The notes under the pieces were generated by a model, which had not been told where the DNA came from, made no database searches, and was given only the letters and a program-made list of their open reading frames with translations. Made by a program: the position numbers and the translations under genes. Source: Tricholoma matsutake (lineage: Eukaryota; Basidiomycota; Agaricomycetes; Agaricales; Tricholomataceae). From it: a stretch of DNA of 64,000 nt. The stretch is taken from the NCBI GenBank assembly GCA_026075535.2, contig AP026550.1, positions 7,440,001-7,504,000 on the forward strand, read 5' to 3'. Below, piece by piece: positions 10,119 to 20,058 of the stretch; within the stretch, counting starts at the first letter, position 1, and every line of letters begins with the position of its first letter.

Positions 10119-12870
10119 TGCAGATTATAGGTATCTGAATGAGTGGACAGTGAAGAATGCATACCCCCTGCCATTGATCTCAGAAATAATTGACAAGGTG
10201 GGAAAAGCCAAAGTCTTTACAAAATTGGATTTACAATGGGGATACAATAATGTACAAATAAAGAAAGGAGATGAGTGGAAGGCTGCATTTGCCATGTGTC
10301 GAGGATCCTTCAAGCCATTTGTCATGTTTTTTGGGATGACTAATAGTCCCCCAACCTTTCAAAATATGATGAACAACATTTTCAAGGACGTAATAGACAA
10401 AGGCATGGTAATAATATTTATTGACAACATTCTGATATTCACAGAGGATGAAGAGAATCATGAGGCAATAGTGCAGGAGGTGTTATGGAGGTTAGTGGAG
10501 AATGATCTATTTTTGAAACCAGAGAAGTGTGTGTTTGGGGCAAGCGAGATCGAGTTCCTAGGATTATTGATCGGCCCTGACGGGATCAAAATGGATCTGA
10601 TCAAGGTACAGGCAATCACAGATTGGCCTGCACCCACCCCTGTCAAGGAGGTTCAAGCCTTCTTGGGACTCACAAATTATTATCGTCACTTTGTGCACAA
10701 TTCTACTAAAATTGCTGCACCCTTACATAACCTTACATGAAAAGGAGTAGTGTGGAGGTGGGGAGAGCAGCAGCAGACAGTGTTTGAGGAGTTGAAGAGG
10801 AAGTTTGTGGAGGGACCAATATTAGCCCTGGTGGATTTCACACACCCTTTGTGAGTGGAATCCAATGCATCCAATTTTGCTACTGGAGCAGTATTATCAA
10901 TGCTGTGCAAAGATGACAAATGGCATCCTTGTGCATATCTGTCCCAAGGGTTGAATGATGTGGAGAGGAATTATGATGTGCATGACAAAGAGATGTTGGG
11001 GATAATATGAGCATTGGAGGCGTGGAGGCATTATTTGGAGGGATGTATGCATCAGATTGAGATCTGGATAGATCATCAAAATCTGCAATACTTCATGTCC
11101 ACTAAAAAGCTTAATCGCTGGCAAGTGCATTGGGCACTATTCCTATCATGTTTCAATTTTCACTTGGTCCACAAAGCGGGAAGCTTAATGAGGAAAGCAG
11201 ATGCATTATCCAGACGTATTGATCATAAAAGGGGTGGAGGAGGACAATAAGAATGTTACCTTACTCAAACCCGAATACTTTCGCATTTGTGCTATGCGTC
11301 AAGGGCATCTATTAATAGATAGCTCGGAAATGGAAATGTTGTCTAAAATTGGACAATGTTCGAAAATGGACAATGAAGTAGTGGAAGCGGTGAAAGCTCT
11401 GAAGGGAGAGAAGAAAGGTAATATTAAAGGAGATGAATAGGCTGAGGAACAAGGGTTGGTGTTGTTTTGAGGAAAAGTGTATGTACCGAAGGATCAGGAT
11501 TTGTGAAGGGAGATCATCTAGTTACATCATAATATGCCGACTGCCGGACACCCAGGAAGATGGAAGACATTGGAATTAGTAATGAGAAATCATTGGTGGC
11601 CCGGAATTTGTTGGGGTATGTGGATGGATGTGATACATGTATGAGGGGGAAGAAATTTCCAGAAAAACCTGCAGGAAAATTAATGCTGAACCCTATACCT
11701 AAAGTGCCATGGCAAGATATATCTGTGGATTTTATTACCGGATTACCTGAGGCTCAACGGTATGATGCAATATTTGTAGTATGCGACGGCTTCACAAAGG
11801 AGGTCCATATTATTCCTACTACTACAGAAACCTCATCATTAGGCTTGGCGCACCTCTATCTAAATCAGGTATGGCGGTTACATGGGTTACCTGATACTGT
11901 CATCTCCAATCGCGGACCACAATTTGCTTCCACATTTATGCGAGAGCTGAACAACATATTGGGAATTCAAACTAAATTATCTACAGCATATCACCTGCAG
12001 ACTGATGGGCAGACAGAAAGAATGAACCAGGAGTTGGAGCAGTACCTACATATGTTTGTCAACTACCGACAAACTGACTGGCCCAAATGGCTGGCAATTG
12101 CTGAATTTTCCCACAATAACAAATTCCATTTGGCTACTCGTATGTCACCCTTTTTCGCAAATTATGGATATCATCCTCACATGGGAGTAGAACCCAGAAG
12201 GGAAGTCAAAGTACAGTCGGTAGAAGACTTTGTATCTAAGATGCAAAAGGTACAAGAGGAAGCAGAGGCGGCATTGAAGAAAGCACATGATGACATGATG
12301 TGACACGTGGATCATACTCGAGCACATGCCCCAGAGTACAAAGTTGATGACTTGGTGTGGCTAAGTACCAAGGACCTAAATATTCCATGACCTTCAAGGA
12401 AACTTACAGAGAAACAAGTTGGCCCATATGCGATCTCTAAAGTGATCTCACCTAATGCAGCAGTGCTAAAACTACCCCAATCATTCAAGATTGATCCCAA
12501 GATTAACAAATCCCACCTACGCCCTTACCACCCACCCACTATTCCTGGCCAACAAACTACTCCACAACCTCCAATAATAGTAGAAGGTGCTCCAGAATAC
12601 ATAGTTGAAGAAATTCTGGACTCATGTCTTTGACGGAACAAATTGGAGTTCTTAATAAAGTGGAAAAACTATACCAACAAAAATAATTTGTGGGAACCCA
12701 AAGAGAATTGTAAGCAAGCACACAATGTGATTGCCCAATTCTTTAAACGTAATCTGAATGCTCCGCATCGCATTGCGAGAATGGTGTATGAGGGGATGAA
12801 ATTCCAGCCTTACCAAAGTTTCACAGAGGGGACAGACGTAATATTTTCTCGCCTGGAAGTCGAGGCATAA
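10119..12870 (+). pseudogene. pol: Gypsy pol, right arm: RT-RNase H-integrase-chromodomain
   Basis: Mirror image of the left-arm pol. RT begins abruptly at DYRYLNEWTVKN. The palm motif reads F-I-D-N-I, so the second catalytic Asp is lost here although it is intact in the left arm. RNase H carries TGA at 10852-10854 and 11008-11010, where the left arm has CGA (Arg). The integrase core, with the S-N-R-G change, and the chromodomain match the left arm exactly, including the shared frameshift near 11615 and shared TGA codons near 12300, 12389 and 12631. The last ~140 bases of the frame differ again. Non-functional. Confidence 0.9.
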
Positions 12871-12881
12871 AAGGGGGGTAA

Positions 12882-13283
12882 TGTTAGGAAACCACCCCAT
12901 TACCTAATAAAATTTCATTTTTATTTTATTATGTTGAATTACACTACATTACACCAAATGACGCTACACTTTGATAATGTGAGAATTTTATTTTGCATGC
13001 ATCAATATGTACATGCATGTATGAGTGTGTCGGTAACAACAATGTACAATATATGTAACATAGTATATAAACCCTAAATATATGCCTAGGGGACCCCAGT
13101 TGTGTTCTCTTAGGTATTCCGCCTATGCTTGTGGTGTGAAAGGCCCTTGTCAACAAACTCACCTATTAATAACCCCTTGCATCAAAACCATCAGTTCCCC
13201 CATCATGCACGTGGATCCTGCCCCCTTCCTGTAGAGAGAACCCGCATGGTCTTAGCTAGCAGATAGTGGGTGTTGCCCTAACA
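12882..13283 (+). repeat. LTR of right arm (3' LTR, plus orientation)
   Basis: 402 bp, TGTTAGGAAACCACC to GCCCTAACA, preceded by the purine tract AAAAGGGGGG. It is the inverted counterpart of 5423-5824. Fragments of transcription signals (ATAGTATATAAACC near 13060) suggest a TATA-like promoter element inside the LTR. Confidence 0.9.
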
Positions 13284-13900
13284 ATAGGTACCCCTGGAAC
13301 CCACATTTACAACAATCTCACTCACTTTGTTCTTGATGAAAATATATGCATCTTACCCAAATCTTACCATGAAAACTACCTGAGATTTGCATGGAATATA
13401 CATCTTATAATTCCTCTACTGTATTGGGTGAAAATTAGCTAAGTTGATAATTATGTACTGTTGATGGCAGTGGCCACTGCAAGGCTGTTGTAGAGAGGCA
13501 GTTAGAGGGGGTGATAGAGCAGGTCAGACAAGGATAAGTAGGACCAATGTATAGGGTACCATTATCGACATAGTGTGTAGTATGCCTCTTGTTACCTGTG
13601 ACTACCTGTAGCACTAGTAACATACCCTGGGAATACCCAGGGTATCACAGCTGTAGACCACCGTTATGTTTGCAAGGAGATGTATATATAATGCACAATG
13701 TGCTTGTGTACAATTAGAAGATAATTTCCATATTATTGTAGTGGAATGCACAGTGCAGATGGATGGACATCTGGATTCTCCAAAGCCAAAACTTTCTGAA
13801 AAATGCAAAGTCAGAAAATTCAAGGGTCAAGTGACTAAATCCAGATTTTTGAGTGAAAAAAAAAAAAATTTAGTTACAAGCTAGTGCAAGTTATGCTCAT
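13284..13900. other. Spacer between two LTRs
   Basis: No gene supported. A GGGAATACCCAGGGTAT direct/inverted motif occurs near 13628 and a short repeat shared in inverted form with 4990-5080 lies near 13716-13800. A poly-A run at about 13857-13868 precedes the solo LTR. Confidence 0.35.
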
Positions 13901-14281
13901 TGTTAGGAAACAGCCCCATTACCTAATAAAATTTCATTTTATTTTATTATGTCAAATTATGCTACATGATGCTAAATGACACTACACTTTGATAGCATGA
14001 GAATTTTATTTCGCATGCATGTATGTGCACATCGGTAACAACAATGTACAATATATGTAACATAGTATATAAACCCTAAATATACACCTAGGGAACCACA
14101 GTTGTGTTCTCTTAGGTATTCCACCTATGCTTGTGGTGTGAATGGCCTATCTCAACAAACTCACCTATAACCCCTCACATCAAAACCATCAGTTCCCCCA
14201 TCACGTGTGCAGATCCCACTCCCTTCTTGTAGAGAGAACCTGCATGGTCTTAGCTAGCAGATAGTGGGTGTCACCCTAACA
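13901..14281 (+). repeat. Solo LTR with 5-bp target duplication
   Basis: 381 bp of the same LTR family as 12882-13283, TGTTAGGAAACAGCC to ACCCTAACA. It is flanked on both sides by CTCAT (13896-13900 and 14282-14286), a perfect 5-bp target-site duplication. This is the expected product of LTR-LTR recombination at a once complete element. Confidence 0.95.
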
Positions 14282-14286
14282 CTCAT

Positions 14287-15950
14287 TTGCAAATTTTAAA
14301 TGCTCCGCAGGCTGAATTTGCAGTTCAGAAGTATTGTTCTCACAGAAAAGTTGGCATGAAAATTATGATAGACCTTAATATGTTAAATAATCCTGCCTAG
14401 CTTATCTGTCTATTTGTAATTCTTCAAATTCATGCAGATCTTCAGTAACATGCTACCTATATATAGTAATCAAGGGTCTATCAAGGGTCCAAAATCCAGA
14501 TTTGGGACATGAAAAAATTTTAAACATTGGAAGTTTAATGAAAGGTTGAGTCCATTTAAAAGCTCTAATCAAGCTGAGTCAATTCCGATGGTTTTCGGAC
14601 TTTTCCCAGGACTTTTGAAGACGGAGATGCATTAGCAAATTTTTTACCTCTGAGAGGTCACAACACTGTACAATCACATTTCCATTTGGTATATTGTAGT
14701 ATATTGTCTAGTCTTGCATTTTCATAGATTAATGATTGACCTGTAAATAAACCATCATGATACTCTCATAATGCACAACATAATCTTGCATAATTCTCTT
14801 GTTGCATAGCTTTTGCATTGGAACCACCATGGTATGCAGGGATATGAGGTGCATAATGCATAGGTCCAGTGGCAACAATATGCAGTATAAAACCACTGCA
14901 TTTGTGGTGGTGATTGTGGATGATCACCCAATTGGTGATTTAGGCATGCCCAGAATCATGATATATAAGGTACACATGATGTCCCAATATCATGTGAGCA
15001 AGTATGACAATTTGACGACTTTCACACCAAAAATTTAATACAAAACATGAGCATCATATCAGGAATTATCATGCTATCAATGTGTCACAACATGTGTCAC
15101 AACTCTTTCCTTCTGACCGGACCTGATCTTTTCTGGTCCATTTTCTGGTGTATTTTCTGATATTGTATGCAGCAGTTCCAGCCACCGTGTAGCACTGGTT
15201 ATAGACACAGCATGGTAATTTAGTTGCAGTTTTCAGTCACTGCCTCTGGAACCCATTCATTACTTACTACCACCTCCGGAACCTGTTCATTAATTACTAC
15301 AGCCTCTGTCGGCTGGTTATATAGTATCACTGCCTCCATACTTAGATATTTAAGCTTAGTTAGTTTTGCTTGTATTCCTCAGCATTGCTGTGGCTGGGTG
15401 CTGTTTTCTCTGGCAACATGGATCAGGATGTGTGTTTTGAGATTTCTGATCCATGTTTCCATGAGAAATATGTAGAAAGTATTCACAGGTAAAATCTTAA
15501 AAATATGAATCATGTTTGTCAGTTGTTTTAATTTAAAAAATCAAACATTTATCCAAGAATTTTTCTCTAAGAAACAGGTAGAAAAAATGGAAAGTGTTTC
15601 CATATTGTTTCCTTTAAAAATTTGTTACATTTTTCTTACCATGTTTCTAAGAAATAAATGTATCAAGGATCCATACATGTGTCTGTTGAAAAACCTTATA
15701 GTTTATGTATCAGAAACATGCTTCAGAAACATCACATGTGCTTCCAGGAGAAACACATATCGGGAAAAGATACATCAATCACCCCACTCATCACATTGAT
15801 GATTGCGCAATGAGCAACTCCCACTGGCACTCACTCAATGGGTATGGGCACAATGGATGCTTGGAGGGTCACTCATGCAATAAGATCCAGCAGCTTGGTC
15901 TTATCAGTAAAATTTGCAGTTGTATTTTGTATGTAACTGGTCAGCTACTA
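14287..15950. other. AT-rich non-coding spacer
   Basis: About 1.6 kb with no supported gene. Short direct repeats of CCTCTGGAACC/CCTCCGGAACC type occur at 15240-15300. A stretch at 15440-15760 is unusually rich in GAAAC/GTTTC words that could pair with each other. No RNA gene was recognised. Confidence 0.35.
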
Positions 15951-17400
15951 CTTGGAAGAACTTGAAGCAAAGAATTGCCTGGCACCAAAGGGAATGGATA
16001 ACAGCTTGTAGATGAAGGTCCCAAACTCAATGCATATCGGCGTGAGGCTTGAAATGGTAGAACTACTATGACATTGTACATGCAGTGCTCAATGCTCAAT
16101 GGTGTGAGGGTTGCAGTGTGTTGTAACCGCCTGGACTTAGGGTTGCCTGGTGCCAAAGGGGATGGATAACAGCTTGTAGATGTTGGTCCCAAACTCAATG
16201 CATATAATTAACAACTGTTGCAGCCTCACAGTAACCAATGGTGACTTGGTTGGTTGCATACTTGAAATGGCAGAACTAGCATGATGTTTGACTTGCAGTG
16301 CTGAATGCTCAATGGCATGAGTGGTTTCAGCTTGCTGTAAGCGCAGGGACTTGTGACAAGAATATGACACAATCATCACAAGAAGAACAAGAGTTGCATG
16401 GCAACAAAGGATGGATAACAGCTTGTAGATGTAGGTCCCAAACTCAACACATATCAGCATGAGGATGACTTCTACTTGGAAGAACTTTTACCAACAACCA
16501 AAGGCTCATCCAGCTTGAGAGTCCCAGTCAGGTGGAAACAATTATAGAGTACAATGCAACTTGACTCACATTGGCTTTTGCAAGAGCCAGAATGTCCAAG
16601 TATTCCATCACAACTTGGACAACTTGCAGATTTTGCTGGATATTGGCCTGTAGCATTTCATGCAAACACACCATAGGCTGCTCCATAGTTAGAAGGCAAT
16701 GAGCCACTAGAGACATGTGAATACAGACAGATCTGCTCACAACAATGGATACAAACATCTGGTTGCATAGTTGTGGTATGGACAATAGCCCACTTAATGT
16801 CTGCCAAATGTTCATAATGTTCGAGTGCATTGTGTGTAGTATTCAAAAGTCCATTCTGCGAGATGATACACCTACCAAAGACAAGAGACCAGCCATCTTG
16901 CAAAGGTTGGCAATCTGAGGTTGGTCATAATGTGTGAACATCTCATTGCCAAGAATAGTGTTGGCCACTTGAGCAGCTTGGACAAGGTTCATCTCCAGTA
17001 AACGTGTTTGCAAGTGTCCTTGCTCAGACTTGTTGTCCTTGAGTGCATCAAGTAAGAATGAAGTTGCAGGTTGAAGAACTTGAAATGAAGAGTTGCCTGG
17101 CGCCGAAGGGGATGGATAACAGCTTGGAGATATAGGTCCCATAATCAATGCATATCAGCATGAGGCTTGCATAATGTGAAGAACTGGAAATAGCAGAACT
17201 ACTGTGACATTCTTCATGCAGTGCTCAACACTCAATGGCATGAGGGGTTTGACTGTACTGTAACTGCTGAGGGCAAGAATACCACACAATTATCACAAGA
17301 AAAACAAGACCTGCCTGTTGCCAAAGGGTCTTGATAACACCTTGTATATGCAGGTCCCAAGCTCAATGCATGTCTGGACAAAACTATACAAATTTGCCCA
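15950..17400 (-). repeat. Repeat array block 1a (minus-oriented units)
   Basis: Degenerate units whose core reads GATGGATAACAGCTTGTAGA then TGTAGGTCCCAAACTCAATG on the plus strand. They occur at about 15990, 16160, 16410, 17105 and 17335. Between cores lie conserved segments such as GAACTTGAAATGGCAGAACT and CACAATTATCACAAGAAAAA. On the minus strand the core can be read as EFGTYIYKLLSIPF, a peptide that also directly precedes the helicase fragment at 24.9 kb. The units are not continuous genes. A clathrin gene fragment is lodged between the third and fourth copies. Confidence 0.75.
16545..17075 (-). pseudogene. Clathrin heavy chain gene fragment captured in the repeat array
   Basis: Minus strand, from about 17075 down. 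One frame reads [12 protein letters not shown], then [39 protein letters not shown]. After a short interruption near 16880 it continues ALEHYEHLADIKWAIVHTT and, in another frame, LQANIQQNLQVVV-like sequence down to about 16545. This order matches consecutive helices of the clathrin heavy chain repeat region (the LLEMNL...MFTHYD...ALEHY stretch is strongly conserved in eukaryotes). Only about 170 residues of a ~1,680-residue protein remain, with frame changes. It is flanked on both sides by array units, which suggests transduplication. Function is lost. Confidence 0.8.
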
Positions 17401-17599
17401 AGTCTTTAGGGCCAGTTAGACATCGGACATGCTCATCAACATCACTCATCAGTGATCATTGATCAACAGGGTCACGGTGTTCAACAATCTGGCAATGGCT
17501 GTCACAATTCCATCAAACTCCTCATGCTGTTGAGTGTTGAGCACCAGAATGCAAATCTTCCACCTCAAGTTCATGCAAGCTTGATGAAGTCCTGCTTGT

Positions 17600-19785
17600 T
17601 GTGATGCTGTAACAGTTTGGAAATCTCACATGGACATGCATTGAGCTTGGGACCTGTGTCTACTACAAGGTGTTATTGAGACTCTGTGGCGACAGGCAGT
17701 CTGTGTTTTTCTTGTGATAATTGTGTGGTATTCTTACCATTGGCAATTACAGTACATTCAAACCCCTTGAGTGTTGAGCACCAGAACACAATTCTTCCAT
17801 CTCAAGTTCTTGAAAGCATGATCAAGTCCAGCTTGTCATGATGCTGTAACAGTTTACAAATCTCATGTGGACATGCATTGGACCTGCATCAACTACAAGA
17901 TGTTATCATGACCCTTTCGTGATGGGCAGGTTTTGTTTTTCTTGTGAGAATTGTGTGGTATTCTAACCCTTGGCAGTTACAGTATGTTCAAACCCCTCAT
18001 GCCATTGAGCATTGAGCACCAGAACACAATTCTTCCATCTCAAGTTTGTGCAACCATGATGAAGTCCTGCTTGTTGTGACACTGTAATAGTTGCACAACT
18101 CACATGGACATGCATTGAGCTTAGGACCTGCATCTACCCCTTCAGTGCCAGACAACTCTTGTTTTTCTTGTGACAATGGTGTCATATTCTTGTACCAACT
18201 TCCTGCCCTTACAGCATGCTGAAACCCCACATGCCATTGAGCATTGAGCACTGCAAGTCAAATGTTATGGTAGTTCTGCCATTTCAAGTTCTTACAAGTA
18301 TGCAACTGACCAAGTCACCATAACATCACAGTAGTTCTGCCATTTCATGTTCTTACAAGTATGCAACCAACCAAGTCATGGTTACTGTGAGGCTGCAACA
18401 GTTGTTAATTATCATGTTATATGCATTGAGTTTGGGACCAACATCTACAAGCTGCTATCCATCCCCTTCAGTGCCAGGCAACTCACGACTAGCTTTCCGG
18501 TGGCTATCCTTGACACTTGTTCTTTTCTACTCTGTGATGACGCTAATTTACTTTGTTGAATTTGCCTCTGGTTGTTAGTGGATGTTATCTGCTGAGGGAG
18601 ATTATCAGCTTTGGTTATGTCTGACTACATGGTAGGTCAGTTTTTCTTTGCTCAGCAACCTGTTTCTCATTATCTCCTCCAGTTACAATGACTACTATGG
18701 ATCCACTCTTGTTTTTCTTGTGAATACTGATATTCTTACTCTGAAGTCCTGGCAGTTACAGCACACTCAAACCCCTCACGCCGTTGAGCATTGAGCACCA
18801 CAAGGAGAATGTCATGGTAGTTCTGCCATTTCCAGTATATGCAAGCCTCACACTGATTTACCTTGAGTTTGGGACCTTAATCTATAAGCTGTTATCCATT
18901 CCCTTCTGTGCCAGGCAACTCATGACTAGCTTTCCAGAGGCTATCCTTGCCACTTGTTCTTTTCTACTCTGTGACAATGTTAGTTTACTCTACCAAATTT
19001 ACCTCTGGTTGTTGGTGGATGTTATCTGCTGGGGCTGATTATCCACATTGATTATGTCTGATTACATGGTAAGTCAAGTCTATCTGTGCTTAGCCAGATG
19101 TTTCTCATCATCACCTCCAGTTACCCCATCTGCCTTGGTATTGAACCCTGAGTCTCAGGGAGGCTCTCTGAAAGATGGCCCTGCTGTACATTTCAATCAC
19201 ATTATCATATGTATTGGATGGCTTGATCATTTATTTATGGTCCAACCAAAGATACGTGAGTTCTTGATGGTGGAGCTTGGAATTAAATTTGGGACCTACA
19301 TCTGCAAGCTGTTATCCATCCCCTTGGCAGTCCGATATCTAACCGGCCCTAAAGACGTTGGAACTTTTGTCGTTTCAACATTCAACTTTCCTGTTTGCCA
19401 ATGTCCAGCTGTTGCAACTTGTTCAACCTCCTCATGCTATTAGCATTGAGCACCAGAACACAGTTCTAATTCTCAAGCAGACATGCATTGAGCTTGGGAC
19501 CTGCATCTACTGCAAGATGTTATTGAGACCCTTTGGTGACAGGCAGGTCTTGTTTGTCTTGTGATAATTGTGTGGTATTCTTACCTTTGGTGATTACAGT
19601 ATGTTCAAACCCCTCACACCATTGAGCATTGAGCACCACAAGGAGCACCTCATGGTAGTTCTTCCACCTCAAGTTCTTCCACACATGATAAAGTCCTGGT
19701 TGCCATAAACCTCACGTTGATGTACATCATGTTTGGGACCTACATTTACATGCTATTATCAATCCCCTTGGGCGGCAGGCAACTT
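17600..19785 (+). repeat. Repeat array block 1b (plus-oriented units)
   Basis: Same family as block 1a but inverted. Cores reading TGCATTGAGCTTGGGACCTG or close variants lie near 17635, 17870, 18110, 18420, 18868, 19275, 19487 and 19725. A longer sub-unit of about 440 bp is duplicated (18420-18690 and 18860-19130). Each copy includes an intron-like piece with GTAGGTCAG/GTAAGTCAA and CTCCAG. Orientation switches from block 1a at about 17.4-17.6 kb, so the two blocks form a large imperfect inverted repeat. Confidence 0.7.
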
Positions 19786-20058
19786 GGGTTTCTCATGTCT
19801 CTTATGTTGCTCACCCAGAAATATTGGGGAAATGCTCAGGGAACATGAATGTATCAATACAGTAGATGCATCAATAGTCACATCATCCCAATAATCATGC
19901 ACTTGGACTGGCTTAGTGTGCCTGGACAGGACAGATGCTAGAGGCAACTTGGTTGAATTCCATGTCAGCTATGAGTACATAAGGATTAGCCCTTCCATAT
20001 CAGATATGTAGAAACTATGCAATGTAACAGTTAGCTAGCATATCATTCCAGTGACTGT
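19786..20058. other. Spacer between array and transposase
   Basis: No gene recognised. It separates the array from the C-terminal end of the minus-strand transposase. No CACTA-type terminal repeat could be identified here by eye. Confidence 0.3.

Larger units (their letters stand above)
5423..13283. mobile_element. Palindromic Ty3/Gypsy chromovirus (two inverted pol-LTR arms)
   Basis: The left arm (5423 to about 8572, minus) and right arm (about 10121 to 13283, plus) are inverted copies of reverse transcriptase, RNase H, integrase, chromodomain and LTR. The central loop (8573-10120) holds the start of RT and the C-terminal part of gag on the minus strand, then the N-terminal part of gag on the plus strand. 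LTRs face outward at both ends and there is no LTR in the middle. The flanks CACAT and ATAGG do not form a target duplication. The structure is a rearranged, not a simply inserted, element. Both arms are inactivated by stops. Confidence 0.85.

Noticed and set aside
16137..16460. ORFs in the arrays encoding S-L-G-P-T-S-T-S-C-Y-P-S or E-F-G-T-Y-I-Y-K-L-L type peptides as a protein family
   Set aside because: They recur only as short out-of-frame pieces of a DNA repeat with no continuous frame between units. Treated as repeat, with a possible exon origin noted.
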